This document shows, piece by piece, positions 16,473-25,204 of a stretch of DNA of 64,000 nt. The position numbers and the translations under genes are program-made. Every line of letters starts with the position of its first letter. The stretch's first letter is position 1. Origin of the DNA: Lachnospiraceae bacterium (GTDB lineage: Bacteria; Bacillota; Clostridia; Lachnospirales; Lachnospiraceae); contig CAJTEM010000002.1 of assembly GCA_910575255.1 (NCBI GenBank), forward strand, positions 1-64,000, in the 5' to 3' direction. A model generated the notes under the pieces. The model was not told the origin of the DNA and ran no database searches. It saw only the letters and a list, made by a program, of their open reading frames with translations.

Positions 16473-16537
16473 GGGACATTCCTCCCCTGACAGCCCTATA
16501 TTCTATCCGCTAAATACAGCGTTGCCTAAATCCCCTC

Positions 16538-16804
16538 TTACCCCGGCCACAAATTCGCCTCGATAAATTCCTTCAACCTTATCCCTTCCTCCTGCTCCTT
16601 TTCGCCTTCCACCAGAATCTCCAGGGTTTCACCTGCCTTGGCGGAAAGGGAGAGCACATGAAAAATCAACTTGGCGTCACCGCTTTTTTCTCCCTTCCTG
16701 ATCTGCACCCTGCTGGTACACTGAATCGCTTCTTTTACCAGCCTTCCGGCAGCCTCCGGCAAAAGGCCGGCAGGATCTTTTATCTGAAATTCCCATTTGA
16801 CCAT
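16538..16804 (-). CDS. HPr-like protein lacking the phosphorylatable His (second copy)
   Basis: An 88-residue HPr-fold protein. The N-terminal motif DPAGLLPEAAGRLVKEA aligns with the HPr active-site motif NPxGLHARPAxxLV, with His replaced by Leu and Arg by Glu, so phosphate transfer as in a PTS is not expected. The C-terminal ETLEILVEGEKEQ matches the HPr strand pattern. An AAGGGGAG site precedes the start. It is last gene of a minus-strand cluster with a Cof-type phosphatase, a small membrane protein and PTS IID/IIC remnants, so it may be the leftover HPr-like part of a sugar locus. Confidence 0.7.
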   Translation of the reverse strand: MVKWEFQIKDPAGLLPEAAGRLVKEAIQCTSRVQIRKGEKSGDAKLIFHVLSLSAKAGETLEILVEGEKEQEEGIRLKEFIEANLWPG

Positions 16805-16819
16805 AGTTTTTCTCCCCTT

Positions 16820-17629
16820 TTACACGGACAGATAGCGGTTCAGCCCCAAGGCAATTCCTCCCTCATTGTTGCTCCTTGTGACGAAATCCGCCATATTCTT
16901 TACTTCCTCAATGGCATTTCCCATGGCAATGGCTGTGCCCGCCTTTAAAAGCATGGGAATGTCCAGTTCCTGATCGCCAAAGGCAATGCTCTCCTCAGGG
17001 CTGACAGCCAGCCTCTCACAGATCGCCTCCAGCGCCTCCCCTTTGTTGGCTCCCTCAGGAAATATTTCAAGATAAATCTCTGAGGAACGTGCCATATCCA
17101 CTCCGGAAGGCCCGTGGGCCTTCATTTTGGCCTGGACCTGGCAAACCGTCTCCGGATCTGCGCCGATCAGAAGCTTGTTGGGGCCGTATCCCTCCCTTTT
17201 CCACTCCTGTTCCAACGTCTTTAAATCCCTGACTTCGGGCTGATAATGAATAATCCGGCTCTCTCGCTCCACATAGGCATCCTTTCCGGTCACATACCAT
17301 CTTCTCCCCTGGAAAATCCACAAAGGAATATTCCAGTCTGCCAAAAAGCCTTCCTCAATCTCCCGGGCTGCCTCATAGGGCAGGCATCTGCTGTGGATGC
17401 ATTCCTCTCCCATAAGAATATACGTCCCTGCATTGCAGGCCTTGATACAGGGAATAGAAAGCTCCTTCTCCACCAGTTCGGCTGCCGCCGGCATCCTTCC
17501 TGTAATCAGTGCAATCCGGATCCCCATATCGTGTGCCTTTTTCAGGCTTTCCTTTACCGGATCCGGAACCCTTTTTTCATCATTCAAAAGGGTTCCGTCC
17601 ACGTCCAAACAAATCAGCTTATACGACAT
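16820..17629 (-). CDS. Cof-type HAD-IIB phosphatase
   Basis: A 269-residue HAD-IIB hydrolase. Motif I CLDVDGTLLND is near residues 7-17, motif II ITGRMP near 42-47, and motif IV FGDQELDIPML near 215-225. The C-terminal GGIALGLNRYL region is typical of Cof proteins. It dephosphorylates a sugar phosphate or flavin-type substrate, not determinable here. It overlaps the upstream small membrane-protein gene by 16 nt and is followed after 15 nt by the HPr-like gene. Confidence 0.92.
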   Translation of the reverse strand: MSYKLICLDVDGTLLNDEKRVPDPVKESLKKAHDMGIRIALITGRMPAAAELVEKELSIPCIKACNAGTYILMGEECIHSRCLPYEAAREIEEGFLADWNIPLWIFQGRRWYVTGKDAYVERESRIIHYQPEVRDLKTLEQEWKREGYGPNKLLIGADPETVCQVQAKMKAHGPSGVDMARSSEIYLEIFPEGANKGEALEAICERLAVSPEESIAFGDQELDIPMLLKAGTAIAMGNAIEEVKNMADFVTRSNNEGGIALGLNRYLSV

Positions 17630-17913
17630 GCTTCACCTGCCTCCAACCGATTTAATATCTTTTCCACATTGCGCTTTCCGTTCCGAATCCCCAGATTCAA
17701 TACTGCCGCGCTCCCCACGCCGGCAAGAATCAGAAGAATGCCCGAAATGCCGAAGAAAAGATTTTCCCCCTGTCCCCCAAAACCTGCATAGAGAAATGCC
17801 ACACCAATGGCAGACAGGGCAAGTGCTGTTTTTTTCCATCCCTCAATCTGTCCCAAAGCCTTTATCTGAAGCGCCGCCTCCCGGGATAACCGGTTCTTCT
17901 CCGCAATATTCAT
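17614..17913 (-). CDS. Small two-TM membrane protein of unknown function
   Basis: A 99-residue protein with two hydrophobic segments (TALALSAIGVAFLYAGF, then LFFGISGILLILAGVGSAAV) flanked by charged ends. The start at 17,913 has GGAGG 6-7 nt upstream. The family is not recognised. It overlaps the Cof phosphatase by 16 nt and follows the PTS IID remnant. Confidence 0.65.
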   Translation of the reverse strand: MNIAEKNRLSREAALQIKALGQIEGWKKTALALSAIGVAFLYAGFGGQGENLFFGISGILLILAGVGSAAVLNLGIRNGKRNVEKILNRLEAGEACRIS

Positions 17914-17950
17914 AACATTTCCTCCGCCATACACCGTCAGGTTTCCTCTT

Positions 17951-18670
17951 TTAGTACACAAGCCCCGGATTGAAGAATCCCAGCAGCACGCCCACAAAGG
18001 CAACCACCACCAAGAGCAGCATCACTTTAATGGGCGACATCCGTTTTTTTGCCATCAAAAACCAGCAGGCAATCACGAAAACGGCTGTCAGAAGACCAGG
18101 AAACACCTCGTTCAACTTATCCTGCAGCACCAGATAGGGTTCTCCGGCTTCATTGAGAAGCTGCAGGGATGTGGTGACGCTGACCCAGGTTGCGGATACG
18201 GCTCCGATCACCATTCCGCCCAGGATGGAAACTGACTCCCGGATGGCATCTCCCTGTGCCCCGATCAGGAACTCCACCGCTTTGGTGCCCAGGCTGTAGC
18301 CTTTAAAATACAGAAACCGCATTCCCAGATAGGCGAATAAGTTCCAGACAACAATGTAGAAAATCGCTCCCAGGGGAGAACCTCCGGTGGACATTCCCAT
18401 GGCAATACCCAGGAGAATGGGAATCACGGTTCCCACCACCAGGGAATCCCCAATTCCCGCAATGGGTCCCATCAGGCCGGCGCGGAGGCCATTGATGGTC
18501 TCGTCATCCACATCCTCGGTTCCGCTTGCCCTTGCCTCCTCCAGGCCCGCGGTAATGCCTACAATCAGGGTCCCCAGCTGAGGCTCTGTGTTGAAAAATG
18601 CAGTGTAGGTATTCATAGCCTTTGCTTTGTCGTCCTCATTGTCATATAAGTCCTCCACCAGAGGAAGCAT
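17951..18670 (-). pseudogene. Mannose-family PTS component IID, N-terminally truncated
   Basis: The body is a clear IID subunit (FNTEPQLGTLIVGITAGLEE, then MGPIAGIGDSLVVGTVIP, C-terminal FNPGLVY), an inner-membrane part of a mannose/sorbose-type sugar uptake system. The family's first ~40 residues are missing. The sequence before the ATG still reads GYLCSMLP, where intact IID has GYxxAMLP, in frame but joined out of frame to IIC. It could still be translated from internal ATG 18,670, so function is uncertain. IIA and IIB genes are absent. Confidence 0.75.
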
Positions 18671-19062
18671 GGAACACAGATATCCTCCTCGTCATCATCA
18701 TATCCGCCGGCAACAGCAGCCCTGCTCACGGACAGCATTTTAATCTTATAGTTAATGACTGCAAACATTCCGGCAATCACGGTTGCCGATACCAGGTTGA
18801 TTCCCATGGATGCTGCCAGGGTAAACCCAAACAGATAGGGAATAAAGTCTGTCACCTGCTTGACAATCTGCTTTAACAGAATCGCAATACCTACACAGGG
18901 AAGGAGCGAGCCTACGGTAAACAGGGTTTTCATGGCAATCCCGTCCATGGGAAGGGTGGTCTTAATCAATTCTACCACACTGGTTCCCATCTTACACATG
19001 ATCAATGTGGGAATAAAGGAACAGATGAAGTGGGATACCCAGGGCAAAACCATGTCAACCAC
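18613..19062 (-). pseudogene. Mannose-family PTS component IIC, C-terminal fragment
   Basis: Residues TLPMDGIAMKTLFTVGSLLP through FGFTLAASMGINLVSATVI and the acidic tail GGYDDDEED are the C-terminal half of a IIC subunit. The N-terminal half and a proper start are missing. The frame runs past the natural end into IID in another frame, showing that a deletion removed the IIC stop and the IID start together. Confidence 0.75.
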
Positions 19063-19182
19063 ATATAACAGGCAGGTACAAAAGAAGGTTGAACAGGATA
19101 AATAGTTTCCGGAAATTGATGTTCATCTTCCATTCCTTTCCCTTTGGTTCCGAAGGGGCATCCACAGAATCGGGCTGTTGGA

Positions 19183-19404
19183 TTAAAGTTCTTCTGCCTT
19201 GTAAGCGGAATATCCCTCGTAACCGCAGCTGTAATCCAGACCCTTCATGTAGACTTCCCGGTCATCTGTTTTTTCTGTCAAAGCTTCCTTAAGCAAAGTT
19301 TTTATTTCTGTATCCCTGACCGGGCTTCTCTCCATGGCAAGCAGATAATCCTCTCTGGCCGGTTCTGCAAAACTTGTTATGTTTAACTTGTTTTTCAATG
19401 CCAT
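19183..19404 (-). pseudogene. Fic-family gene with large internal deletion
   Basis: The 73-residue frame begins MALKNKLNIT..AEPARE, the usual N-terminus of class III-like Fic proteins, and then jumps to DYLLAMERSPVRDTEIKTLL and ends REVYMKGLDYSCGYEGY.., the usual C-terminus. About 130 residues, including the HPFxxGNGR AMPylation motif, are gone. The frame remains open, so a peptide could be made, but it cannot be an active adenylyltransferase. Confidence 0.75.
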
Positions 19405-19426
19405 AAATCTTTTGTTTCTCCTCTTT

Positions 19427-20011
19427 CTATATCAGATTCCCTTTTCTTATATTTTCCTGAATGATCTCATCCGCTGCCTGATACAGCCTCCCGGAGCCTT
19501 CTTTCGTCTTCTCATGCCTTCCATAAACCTGTTTCGCACAGATTCCATGCTCCTTCCAGTCGCCCCCGTTGTTGCTGTTGTTCAGAATCAGCGGCTGAAG
19601 ATTATCCATTGCATGGGCAAACTTAGCCTCTGCTGTCTTGCTCTCCTCAAACTCATCAAACAAAGCGATCATCTCCTGCTTCTGATCCTCCGGCAAAAGG
19701 GAATATATTTTTTCCTTTGCCGTCTCCTCCCTCTGCTTCTGGGTCTTTAAATTCTCCTCGTCATAGGCATAGGTATCACCGGACTCGATCTCCACAATGT
19801 CATGAATCAGGCACATAATCATCACCCGGCCAATATCGACTTCTTCATTGGAATATTCCCTCAGAAGATAGGCCATCACTGCCATATGCCAGGCATGTTC
19901 CGCATCATTTTCCCTTCTCCCATGGCCAGATAAATGGGTCTGGCGGAAGATATTTTTTTCCTTATCAATCTCCAGGGCAAAATCCAGTTGCCTTTTCAGC
20001 CTTTCTTCCAT
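19427..20011 (-). CDS. HD-domain hydrolase (YfbR-like nucleotidase family)
   Basis: A 194-residue HD-domain phosphohydrolase. The metal-binding HD motif is seen as END-AEHAWHMAVMAY (His near 34) and CLIHDIVEIESGDTYAYD (His-Asp near 68-69), with NLQPLILN further on. Such proteins are cytoplasmic, metal-dependent 5'-deoxynucleotidases or related hydrolases. The start is chosen at MEERLKRQ because GGAGGAGG precedes it; the upstream open frame is low-complexity and lacks a site. I placed the start from the reading frame, so it may be off by a base relative to the printed sequence. Confidence 0.82.
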   Translation of the reverse strand: MEERLKRQLDFALEIDKEKNIFRQTHLSGHGRRENDAEHAWHMAVMAYLLREYSNEEVDIGRVMIMCLIHDIVEIESGDTYAYDEENLKTQKQREETAKEKIYSLLPEDQKQEMIALFDEFEESKTAEAKFAHAMDNLQPLILNNSNNGGDWKEHGICAKQVYGRHEKTKEGSGRLYQAADEIIQENIRKGNLI

Positions 20012-20242
20012 TTTCCAAATTCCTCCTCCCTGTGGCCATCTCTCTGTCTTCTGTTTACCTGCTTCTATCTGCCTGCTGCTGTCTGCCTGTTTTCTTTCCT
20101 GTGCGACATTTCCTCTGGTGTACTCTCTGGTATCTGCTCTGATATCTTCTCCGGCATTTTTCGCTCTGCTCCTTTCCTTTACAAACAGGCCGTTCCCTGT
20201 TTTTCTTTGACATAGGCAATCAGTCCTTCCGGACGGCAAAGG

Positions 20243-20704
20243 TCAGTCCCGGCCTCCTGCCCGGTGTTTTTTCAGTTCCTCTTTGAGAAACTCGTACCGC
20301 AATCGCTTCTCCTCCTTAGCAAAATGCTTCTCGCGAAACTGCTCCGGATTATTTTCGTAGTTTAACTCTTCCTCCCCGAACTGCTCGCTGGTAAGGTCAA
20401 ACACACAGCCATTTACCACATTATAACAGTGATAATTCCCGCCGGGAAGGGGGATTCCGTACACCTTTCCGCCGAATATGTCCTGAGCCAGGAAGGCTGT
20501 GATGGAGCACTGGCCTGCGGTCTTGTTCTCCCTGCTCCATTTTTCCCGCAGCCTGGGGGCGCAGGTGTACTCGCACCAGATAGGGGAAAGTGCGTCATAT
20601 AACTTGCAGGGAGTCCAGTCCTCCCCGTATTCCCTGGTGATTGCAAAAACCTCTCCATGATTCCATCCGTAGAATTTGTAGGTCATTTTTCCCCTTTCCT
20701 TCAT
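20243..20704 (-). CDS. YunG-like / papain-fold-like hypothetical protein
   Basis: A 153-residue cytoplasmic protein. The motif TAGQCSITAFLAQDIFGG (Cys near 66) with a later NYHCYNVVNG (His near 90) and FDLTSEQF (Asp near 102) gives a Cys-His-Asp order like transglutaminase/papain-fold proteins and the Bacillus YunG family. Catalysis is untested. Two starts are possible: 20,704, overlapping the lipoprotein stop as ATGA, or the Met six codons later with an AGGGG site. It is third in an M20 amidohydrolase-lipoprotein-YunG-like operon. Confidence 0.6.
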   Translation of the reverse strand: MKERGKMTYKFYGWNHGEVFAITREYGEDWTPCKLYDALSPIWCEYTCAPRLREKWSRENKTAGQCSITAFLAQDIFGGKVYGIPLPGGNYHCYNVVNGCVFDLTSEQFGEEELNYENNPEQFREKHFAKEEKRLRYEFLKEELKKHRAGGRD

Positions 20705-21276
20705 TCCTCTTCCTCTAACCGCTCTCCGGAAACGATCTGTTCGTTCAGTTCCTCTATAAACTCGTCCCAGCCCTCCGGCCAGGTGAGAGCGCCGCTTTCG
20801 CTGTAATAATCATCATAATCCCCGTCATAGGAAACCTGATAATCAAAGAGTTCGGTCATCGTGCAATAATCACCGGTAGGCCAATAGGGACTTCCCTCAT
20901 GAACCGTGACGGTATAGTCCAGAAGCAGACGGTTCAGGCTGTCAATCTGACCGGAATCCAGAAGATAGGTCTCCTCCTCCTGTCCCTCAATCCGAATCGT
21001 GGCAGTGGCTCTGCCCAAATCCACCAGATACTCATATTCCGTGCCCGCGCCGATCTTGTTAAGGCCCGTCACGATTGTGGCGCTTCTTACCGAGGACTCC
21101 TCCCGCAGCTTTTCCAGCCGTTCCCGCTCTTCCTCGTGTATGGCCATCCGCATCTTTTTTTCCAACAAATCCGCCGCACTGACCGGCTTTTCCTCCCATT
21201 TTCCGCAGGCTGCCAGGCTTAAAAGCAAGACCATGGCCAATGCCTGCTGCCTCATCCGTTTCAAAGTCATCCTCAT
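20701..21276 (-). CDS. Lipoprotein of unknown function
   Basis: A 191-residue predicted lipoprotein. The signal peptide (RQQALAMVLLLSLAAC) ends in lipobox LAAC with the Cys near residue 24. The mature part has a charged helix and a beta-rich domain (TATIRIEGQEEETYLLDSGQ, then DYTVTVHEGSPYWPTGDYC). The start at 21,276 follows AAGGAG and overlaps the amidohydrolase stop as ATGA. Family not recognised; anchored outside the membrane. Confidence 0.75.
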   Translation of the reverse strand: MRMTLKRMRQQALAMVLLLSLAACGKWEEKPVSAADLLEKKMRMAIHEEERERLEKLREESSVRSATIVTGLNKIGAGTEYEYLVDLGRATATIRIEGQEEETYLLDSGQIDSLNRLLLDYTVTVHEGSPYWPTGDYCTMTELFDYQVSYDGDYDDYYSESGALTWPEGWDEFIEELNEQIVSGERLEEEE

Positions 21277-22601
21277 ACGGTCTCCTTTTCCCTCCTGCAC
21301 AAATCCCACACAATGGCCGCAAATACCTCGATCCCCTCTGTAAGCACCTTTTCGTCAAAATCAAAGGCCGTGGTATGCTGGGCTGAGGCCATGGATGTCA
21401 TGGAGCGCATATAAGCGGCCTTGCCCCCGTGCTCCTGCACCCGGTTCATCATCAGGGAAATGTCCTCGCTGCCCCAGTTTCTGGCATTCCGGCAGCTGCT
21501 GACCCGGAGATGGGGAAGTTCCCTCTCCACAATCCCTGCGATCTGTTCCAGGAAGTCTAAGTCGCTGTGCTGGGACTCTGCGCCCCCCTGGAGCACCATT
21601 TTGCAGGCACATCCGTTCATCCTTGCAGCCCCCTCGCAGATTCTCACTGCCTCCTGGTCCAGGTACCGGTTGATCTCCGTCGTCTCCCCCCGCACCTCGA
21701 ATTGAATCATGGCATGGTCCGGAACCACATTCCTTCCGGTTCCGCCCTCAATCCTCCCCACATTGACCCGGGAAATCCCGCCGCTGTGCCTGGGAAGGGC
21801 GGTGAGGTTCAGCACCGCATTGGCCGCCGCCACGATGGCGCTCCTCCCCTTTTCCGGAAACCCGCCTGCATGGGCGGCCTGGCCGTAAAAATGGGCATCA
21901 TACTTGCTGGTGGCAAGGGAGCCCCAGGTTCCCGGAGTCACGTCCCCGTCATCCGGTTCCCCGGCAGGGGCAATGTGGGTTCCCACAAAATAGTCCACAT
22001 CATCCAGATGTCCGTGGGCCACGATAGCCCTGGCTCCCTTGGCTCCCTCCTCCCCGGGCTGGAAGATCAGCTTGACGGTTCCCTTAAGTTCCTCTCTCAG
22101 CTTCATGAGAACCTCTGCCACCCCAAGGCCAATGGCTCCGTGGCCGTCGTGGCCGCAGGCATGCATTTTTCCCTTATTCACGGAGGAAAAGCCTTCCCGG
22201 AAGGGCCGGTGGGATTCCTTCTCCTCCTCAATAAGCCCCAGGGCGTCAATGTCAAACCGCAGGGCAACCACCGGCCCCGGGCCGCAGCGCAGAATCCCCA
22301 TGGCGCCGGTAAAGCCTTCTTTCATGTCCTCTGTCAGGTATTCCTGCGGCGCCCCCTGGCTGAGTGCCAGTTCTGCATGGGCTTTTAACTCCTCTGGCGA
22401 GGGAACCCCGATTCTTGCCTCCTCCAGGCACAGAGCCTTTCCTGTTACCACTTCATAGCCAAGCTCGGTCAATACCTGGTTAATCACGGCGGATGTCCTC
22501 ATTTCCAGCCATGCGGTTTCTGCGTATCGGTGAAAATCCCGCCTTCTTTCCCTGCTTATCCGAGACAGGCTTTTGGCATAATCTGTAATTTTGGTGTTCA
22601 T
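21273..22601 (-). CDS. M20-family amidohydrolase (AbgB/IAA-amino-acid hydrolase-like)
   Basis: A 442-residue zinc-dependent amidohydrolase of peptidase family M20D. Metal ligands and catalytic residues are visible in MHACGHDGHGAIGL (near 148-161), FQPGEEGAKGA (near 184-194) and the late AQHTTAFDFDE. The dimerisation domain holds the GQAAHAGGFPEKGRSA motif. It cleaves N-acyl amino acids or small amide conjugates such as aminobenzoyl-glutamate; the substrate is not determinable. The start at 22,601 follows AGGAGG; the longer frame upstream has no site. First gene of an operon with a lipoprotein and a YunG-like protein. Confidence 0.9.
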   Translation of the reverse strand: MNTKITDYAKSLSRISRERRRDFHRYAETAWLEMRTSAVINQVLTELGYEVVTGKALCLEEARIGVPSPEELKAHAELALSQGAPQEYLTEDMKEGFTGAMGILRCGPGPVVALRFDIDALGLIEEEKESHRPFREGFSSVNKGKMHACGHDGHGAIGLGVAEVLMKLREELKGTVKLIFQPGEEGAKGARAIVAHGHLDDVDYFVGTHIAPAGEPDDGDVTPGTWGSLATSKYDAHFYGQAAHAGGFPEKGRSAIVAAANAVLNLTALPRHSGGISRVNVGRIEGGTGRNVVPDHAMIQFEVRGETTEINRYLDQEAVRICEGAARMNGCACKMVLQGGAESQHSDLDFLEQIAGIVERELPHLRVSSCRNARNWGSEDISLMMNRVQEHGGKAAYMRSMTSMASAQHTTAFDFDEKVLTEGIEVFAAIVWDLCRREKETV

Positions 22602-22965
22602 TTCCGGCTCCTCCTTTTGGGGCATCGGTTGTTGGCAGCACTGAAGGCACAAAAATCCCGGGGCATCCGTTCCTCCCTGCTCTTCCTCCCTCCCGGCCGG
22701 GACAGTACATACCCTTCTGAATAACGGTTCAAAAGCCATTCTGTATAGTATTGGACGGTATCGGTCCGTCCGCCGGTGTTAATAATCATGCTTCCCCCCT
22801 GATTTCATCAAATTTTTCTTCCTGCAGCCGGAAAACAGTGCGGTCCGCCTCTGCATCCGTCCGGGACAGATACCCCGTTTTCCGGAATTTTTTTGATAAT
22901 TGTATCAGATCTGTGGGAGGACGTCAAGAAAACCTAAAGGTAAGCTTTTGCAATCTGAGGGGGCC

Positions 22966-23208
22966 GCCTTGGAGGAAGGGAGGGCCGCAGCGGGAAAGGG
23001 TCTGCGGATGTTGACTTTGCAGAGATTTAGAAGTCCTTAAATTTCTGAGTTTTGCGTGGAAACGAAAATTCACACTGTCTGAGCGCAGCGAGTTTGTGAA
23101 TTTTCGTTTCGTTTTTAGCAAAAATCGGAAATTTTAGGAATTCTTGATCTCGAAACCGGAAACATCCGCAGACCCTTTCCCGCTGCGCCCCTCCCCTTGT
23201 TTCAAGGC
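22966..23208. repeat. Palindromic element, type B copy 2
   Basis: A 243-nt imperfect palindrome between the amidohydrolase and the chemoreceptor, bounded by GCCTTG / CAAGGC. The inner stem is GAAACGAAAATTCAC / GTGAATTTTCGTTTC around CTGTCTGAGCGCAGCGAG. Outer arms (GCAGCGGGAAAGGGTCTGCG and its complement) differ from the other B copies but are mutually complementary. The rest of 22,602-23,280 shows no gene. Confidence 0.88.
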
Positions 23209-23278
23209 GTACCCTCTGGATCTCCCCGTGAAAAGTATCAATACTCTTATTAAATTTATCGGAAAATCAAGAAATCAG

Positions 23279-23307
23279 TTGAATTTCTTTGTTATCTTGT
23301 GTAAACT
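23279..23307 (+). promoter_or_regulatory. Promoter of the chemoreceptor gene
   Basis: TTGAAT (23279-23284), 17-nt spacer, TAAACT (23302-23307), 65 nt before the start codon. Confidence 0.6.
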
Positions 23308-23371
23308 GAAAGAAGCTGCAGTACATAAAAATGCAGTTTCGGAATGTAAAGGGAAAGGACAATCGAAGAAA

Positions 23372-25051
23372 ATGAAAAAAGCAATGGATCAATCAAAACT
23401 GAATATGATTTTAAACGGCATTTCTTTAACCTCTCTTTTTTTAATGATTCTCCTTCTGTTCGCCTACGGCAATATTAAGGGGAAATTAAATAATGCCAAT
23501 GAGGACAGGTTCAGCCTGACCTACAACGCCAACCGTTTTATGAATGGCTCTGCCTACCTGACCAACGAGGTGCGGGCCTATGCCTCCACCGGAGACCAGG
23601 TACACTACAATAACTACTGGAATGAGATCAACAACTTAAAAAACCGGGATCTGGGGGTGGCAGCCATGCAGGAGATCGGCATCACTGCCGGCGAGCAATC
23701 CATGATTGACCAGATGTCTGCCCTCTCCAACAACCTGGTTCCCCTCGAGGAGGGCGCCATGGAGCAGGTGCAGGCCGGAGAGATGGCGGAAGCCCTGGCC
23801 TATGTGTACGGCTCTGACTACAGTTCTGTCACCGCCAATATCAATACCTTAAAAGAACAGTTTTTAACCGCCTTAGAGACCCGCTCCAAGGCACAGGTGG
23901 ATAAACTGACCTTAGAATCGGATATTATCATGGGCATTATTTTCCTTTGCATGATTCTGGTGGGGATTATGCAGATTTTCGTGATGGTGATTACCAAAAA
24001 ACGGATTCTTGCTCCTGTGATCACGGTTCGTGACCAGATGGGGGAGATCTCCAGAGGCAACCTTTCCGCCCCCTTCTCCCTGGAGCCGGATACCTCTGAG
24101 ATCGGGATGCTGGTGGCATCCATCCATGAGACAAAGACGGAACTGAAAAAATATATTTCCGATATCAATTCCAAGCTGACCCAGATGGCCCAGGGACAGA
24201 TGGATTTGTCCATTGGCCATGATTACCGGGGTGAGTTCCAGCCGATTCAGCTGGCCATGGGACAGATTCTGGACTCCCTCAACCGGGCCTTATCCCGAAT
24301 CAACCAGACAGCGGAGCAGGTTTCCACGGAATCGGAGAAAATGGCCACAGATTCCCAGACCCTCTCCAACGGCGCAGTCGCCCAGGCATCTGCCGTGGAG
24401 GAGTTGTCCGCCAGCATCCAGGATCTTTCCGGCCAGGTCAACAGCACCTCCGCAGATGCTGACAATGCCCGCAAATTATCCATTGACACTGCTGCCCAGC
24501 TGGAGGCCTGCAACCAGAAGATGGCAGACCTGACCACTGCCATGGGGGATATCTCCAAGTCTTCCCAGCAGATCAGCGGAATCATCAAAACCATTGAGGA
24601 TATCTCCTTCCAGACCAACATCCTGGCACTCAATGCCGCCGTGGAAGCCGCCCGGGCAGGAATCGCCGGTAAGGGCTTTGCCGTGGTGGCGGACGAGGTA
24701 CAGAGCCTGGCCAACAAAAGTTCTGAGGCGGCCCAGGATATCACCAACCTGATTCAGAATTCCCTAAGCCTTGTGGAACGGGGAACGGCGCTTTCCGCAG
24801 ACAGCACCAAGACCCTGGATGCCGGGGTCGCCAAAGCCAAAAAGTCCACGGAGCTTGTGGAACGCATCGCCCAGTCCGCCAGGGAGCAGGCCGAATCCCT
24901 GGCCCAGCTGACCCAGGGCATGGAGCAGATCTCCGAGGTGGTTCAGACCAATGCCTCCACTGCGGAAAAATCCGCCGATTCTGCCCAGGAACTCCGCCTT
25001 CAGGCCGCAGAACTAAAAGAGTCGGTTCAGATGTTCCGGCTCCGCAGATAA
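23372..25051 (+). CDS. Methyl-accepting chemotaxis protein
   Basis: A 559-residue chemoreceptor. Membrane segment 1 is near residues 15-33 ([16 protein letters not shown]); the extracytoplasmic sensor of ~155 residues is helical (four-helix-bundle type); membrane segment 2 is near 188-210 ([20 protein letters not shown]), then HAMP and the coiled-coil signalling domain with the hairpin signature [20 protein letters not shown] and [13 protein letters not shown]. It relays an unknown ligand signal to CheA. The start is chosen at 23,372 after AAAGGGAAAGG; upstream in-frame sequence is the palindromic element. No other chemotaxis genes are nearby. Confidence 0.95.
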   Translation: MKKAMDQSKLNMILNGISLTSLFLMILLLFAYGNIKGKLNNANEDRFSLTYNANRFMNGSAYLTNEVRAYASTGDQVHYNNYWNEINNLKNRDLGVAAMQEIGITAGEQSMIDQMSALSNNLVPLEEGAMEQVQAGEMAEALAYVYGSDYSSVTANINTLKEQFLTALETRSKAQVDKLTLESDIIMGIIFLCMILVGIMQIFVMVITKKRILAPVITVRDQMGEISRGNLSAPFSLEPDTSEIGMLVASIHETKTELKKYISDINSKLTQMAQGQMDLSIGHDYRGEFQPIQLAMGQILDSLNRALSRINQTAEQVSTESEKMATDSQTLSNGAVAQASAVEELSASIQDLSGQVNSTSADADNARKLSIDTAAQLEACNQKMADLTTAMGDISKSSQQISGIIKTIEDISFQTNILALNAAVEAARAGIAGKGFAVVADEVQSLANKSSEAAQDITNLIQNSLSLVERGTALSADSTKTLDAGVAKAKKSTELVERIAQSAREQAESLAQLTQGMEQISEVVQTNASTAEKSADSAQELRLQAAELKESVQMFRLRR

Positions 25052-25162
25052 CCATTCCCCGGAGAGCCAGAGGAATCCCCTCCCCAATACTACCGGCACA
25101 ATCCGGATAACCCATTTTCCGGCGAAACTTCACATCCCATAATCATTTGCTCCTTATATTAT

Positions 25163-25183
25163 CCAGCCTTGGAGGAAGGGAGG
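25163..25183. repeat. Solo fragment of a type B palindrome arm
   Basis: CCTTGGAGGAAGGGAGGGC repeats the left outer arm of the element at 22,968 exactly. It lies alone between the chemoreceptor and the MATE gene. Confidence 0.6.
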
Positions 25184-25204
25184 GCGCCCAGATAAAAACA
25201 TATA

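Noticed and set aside
20012-20239. N-terminal extension of the HD-domain hydrolase
   Set aside because: Charged low-complexity sequence, no ribosome binding site; the AGGAGG-preceded start matches the family N-terminus.
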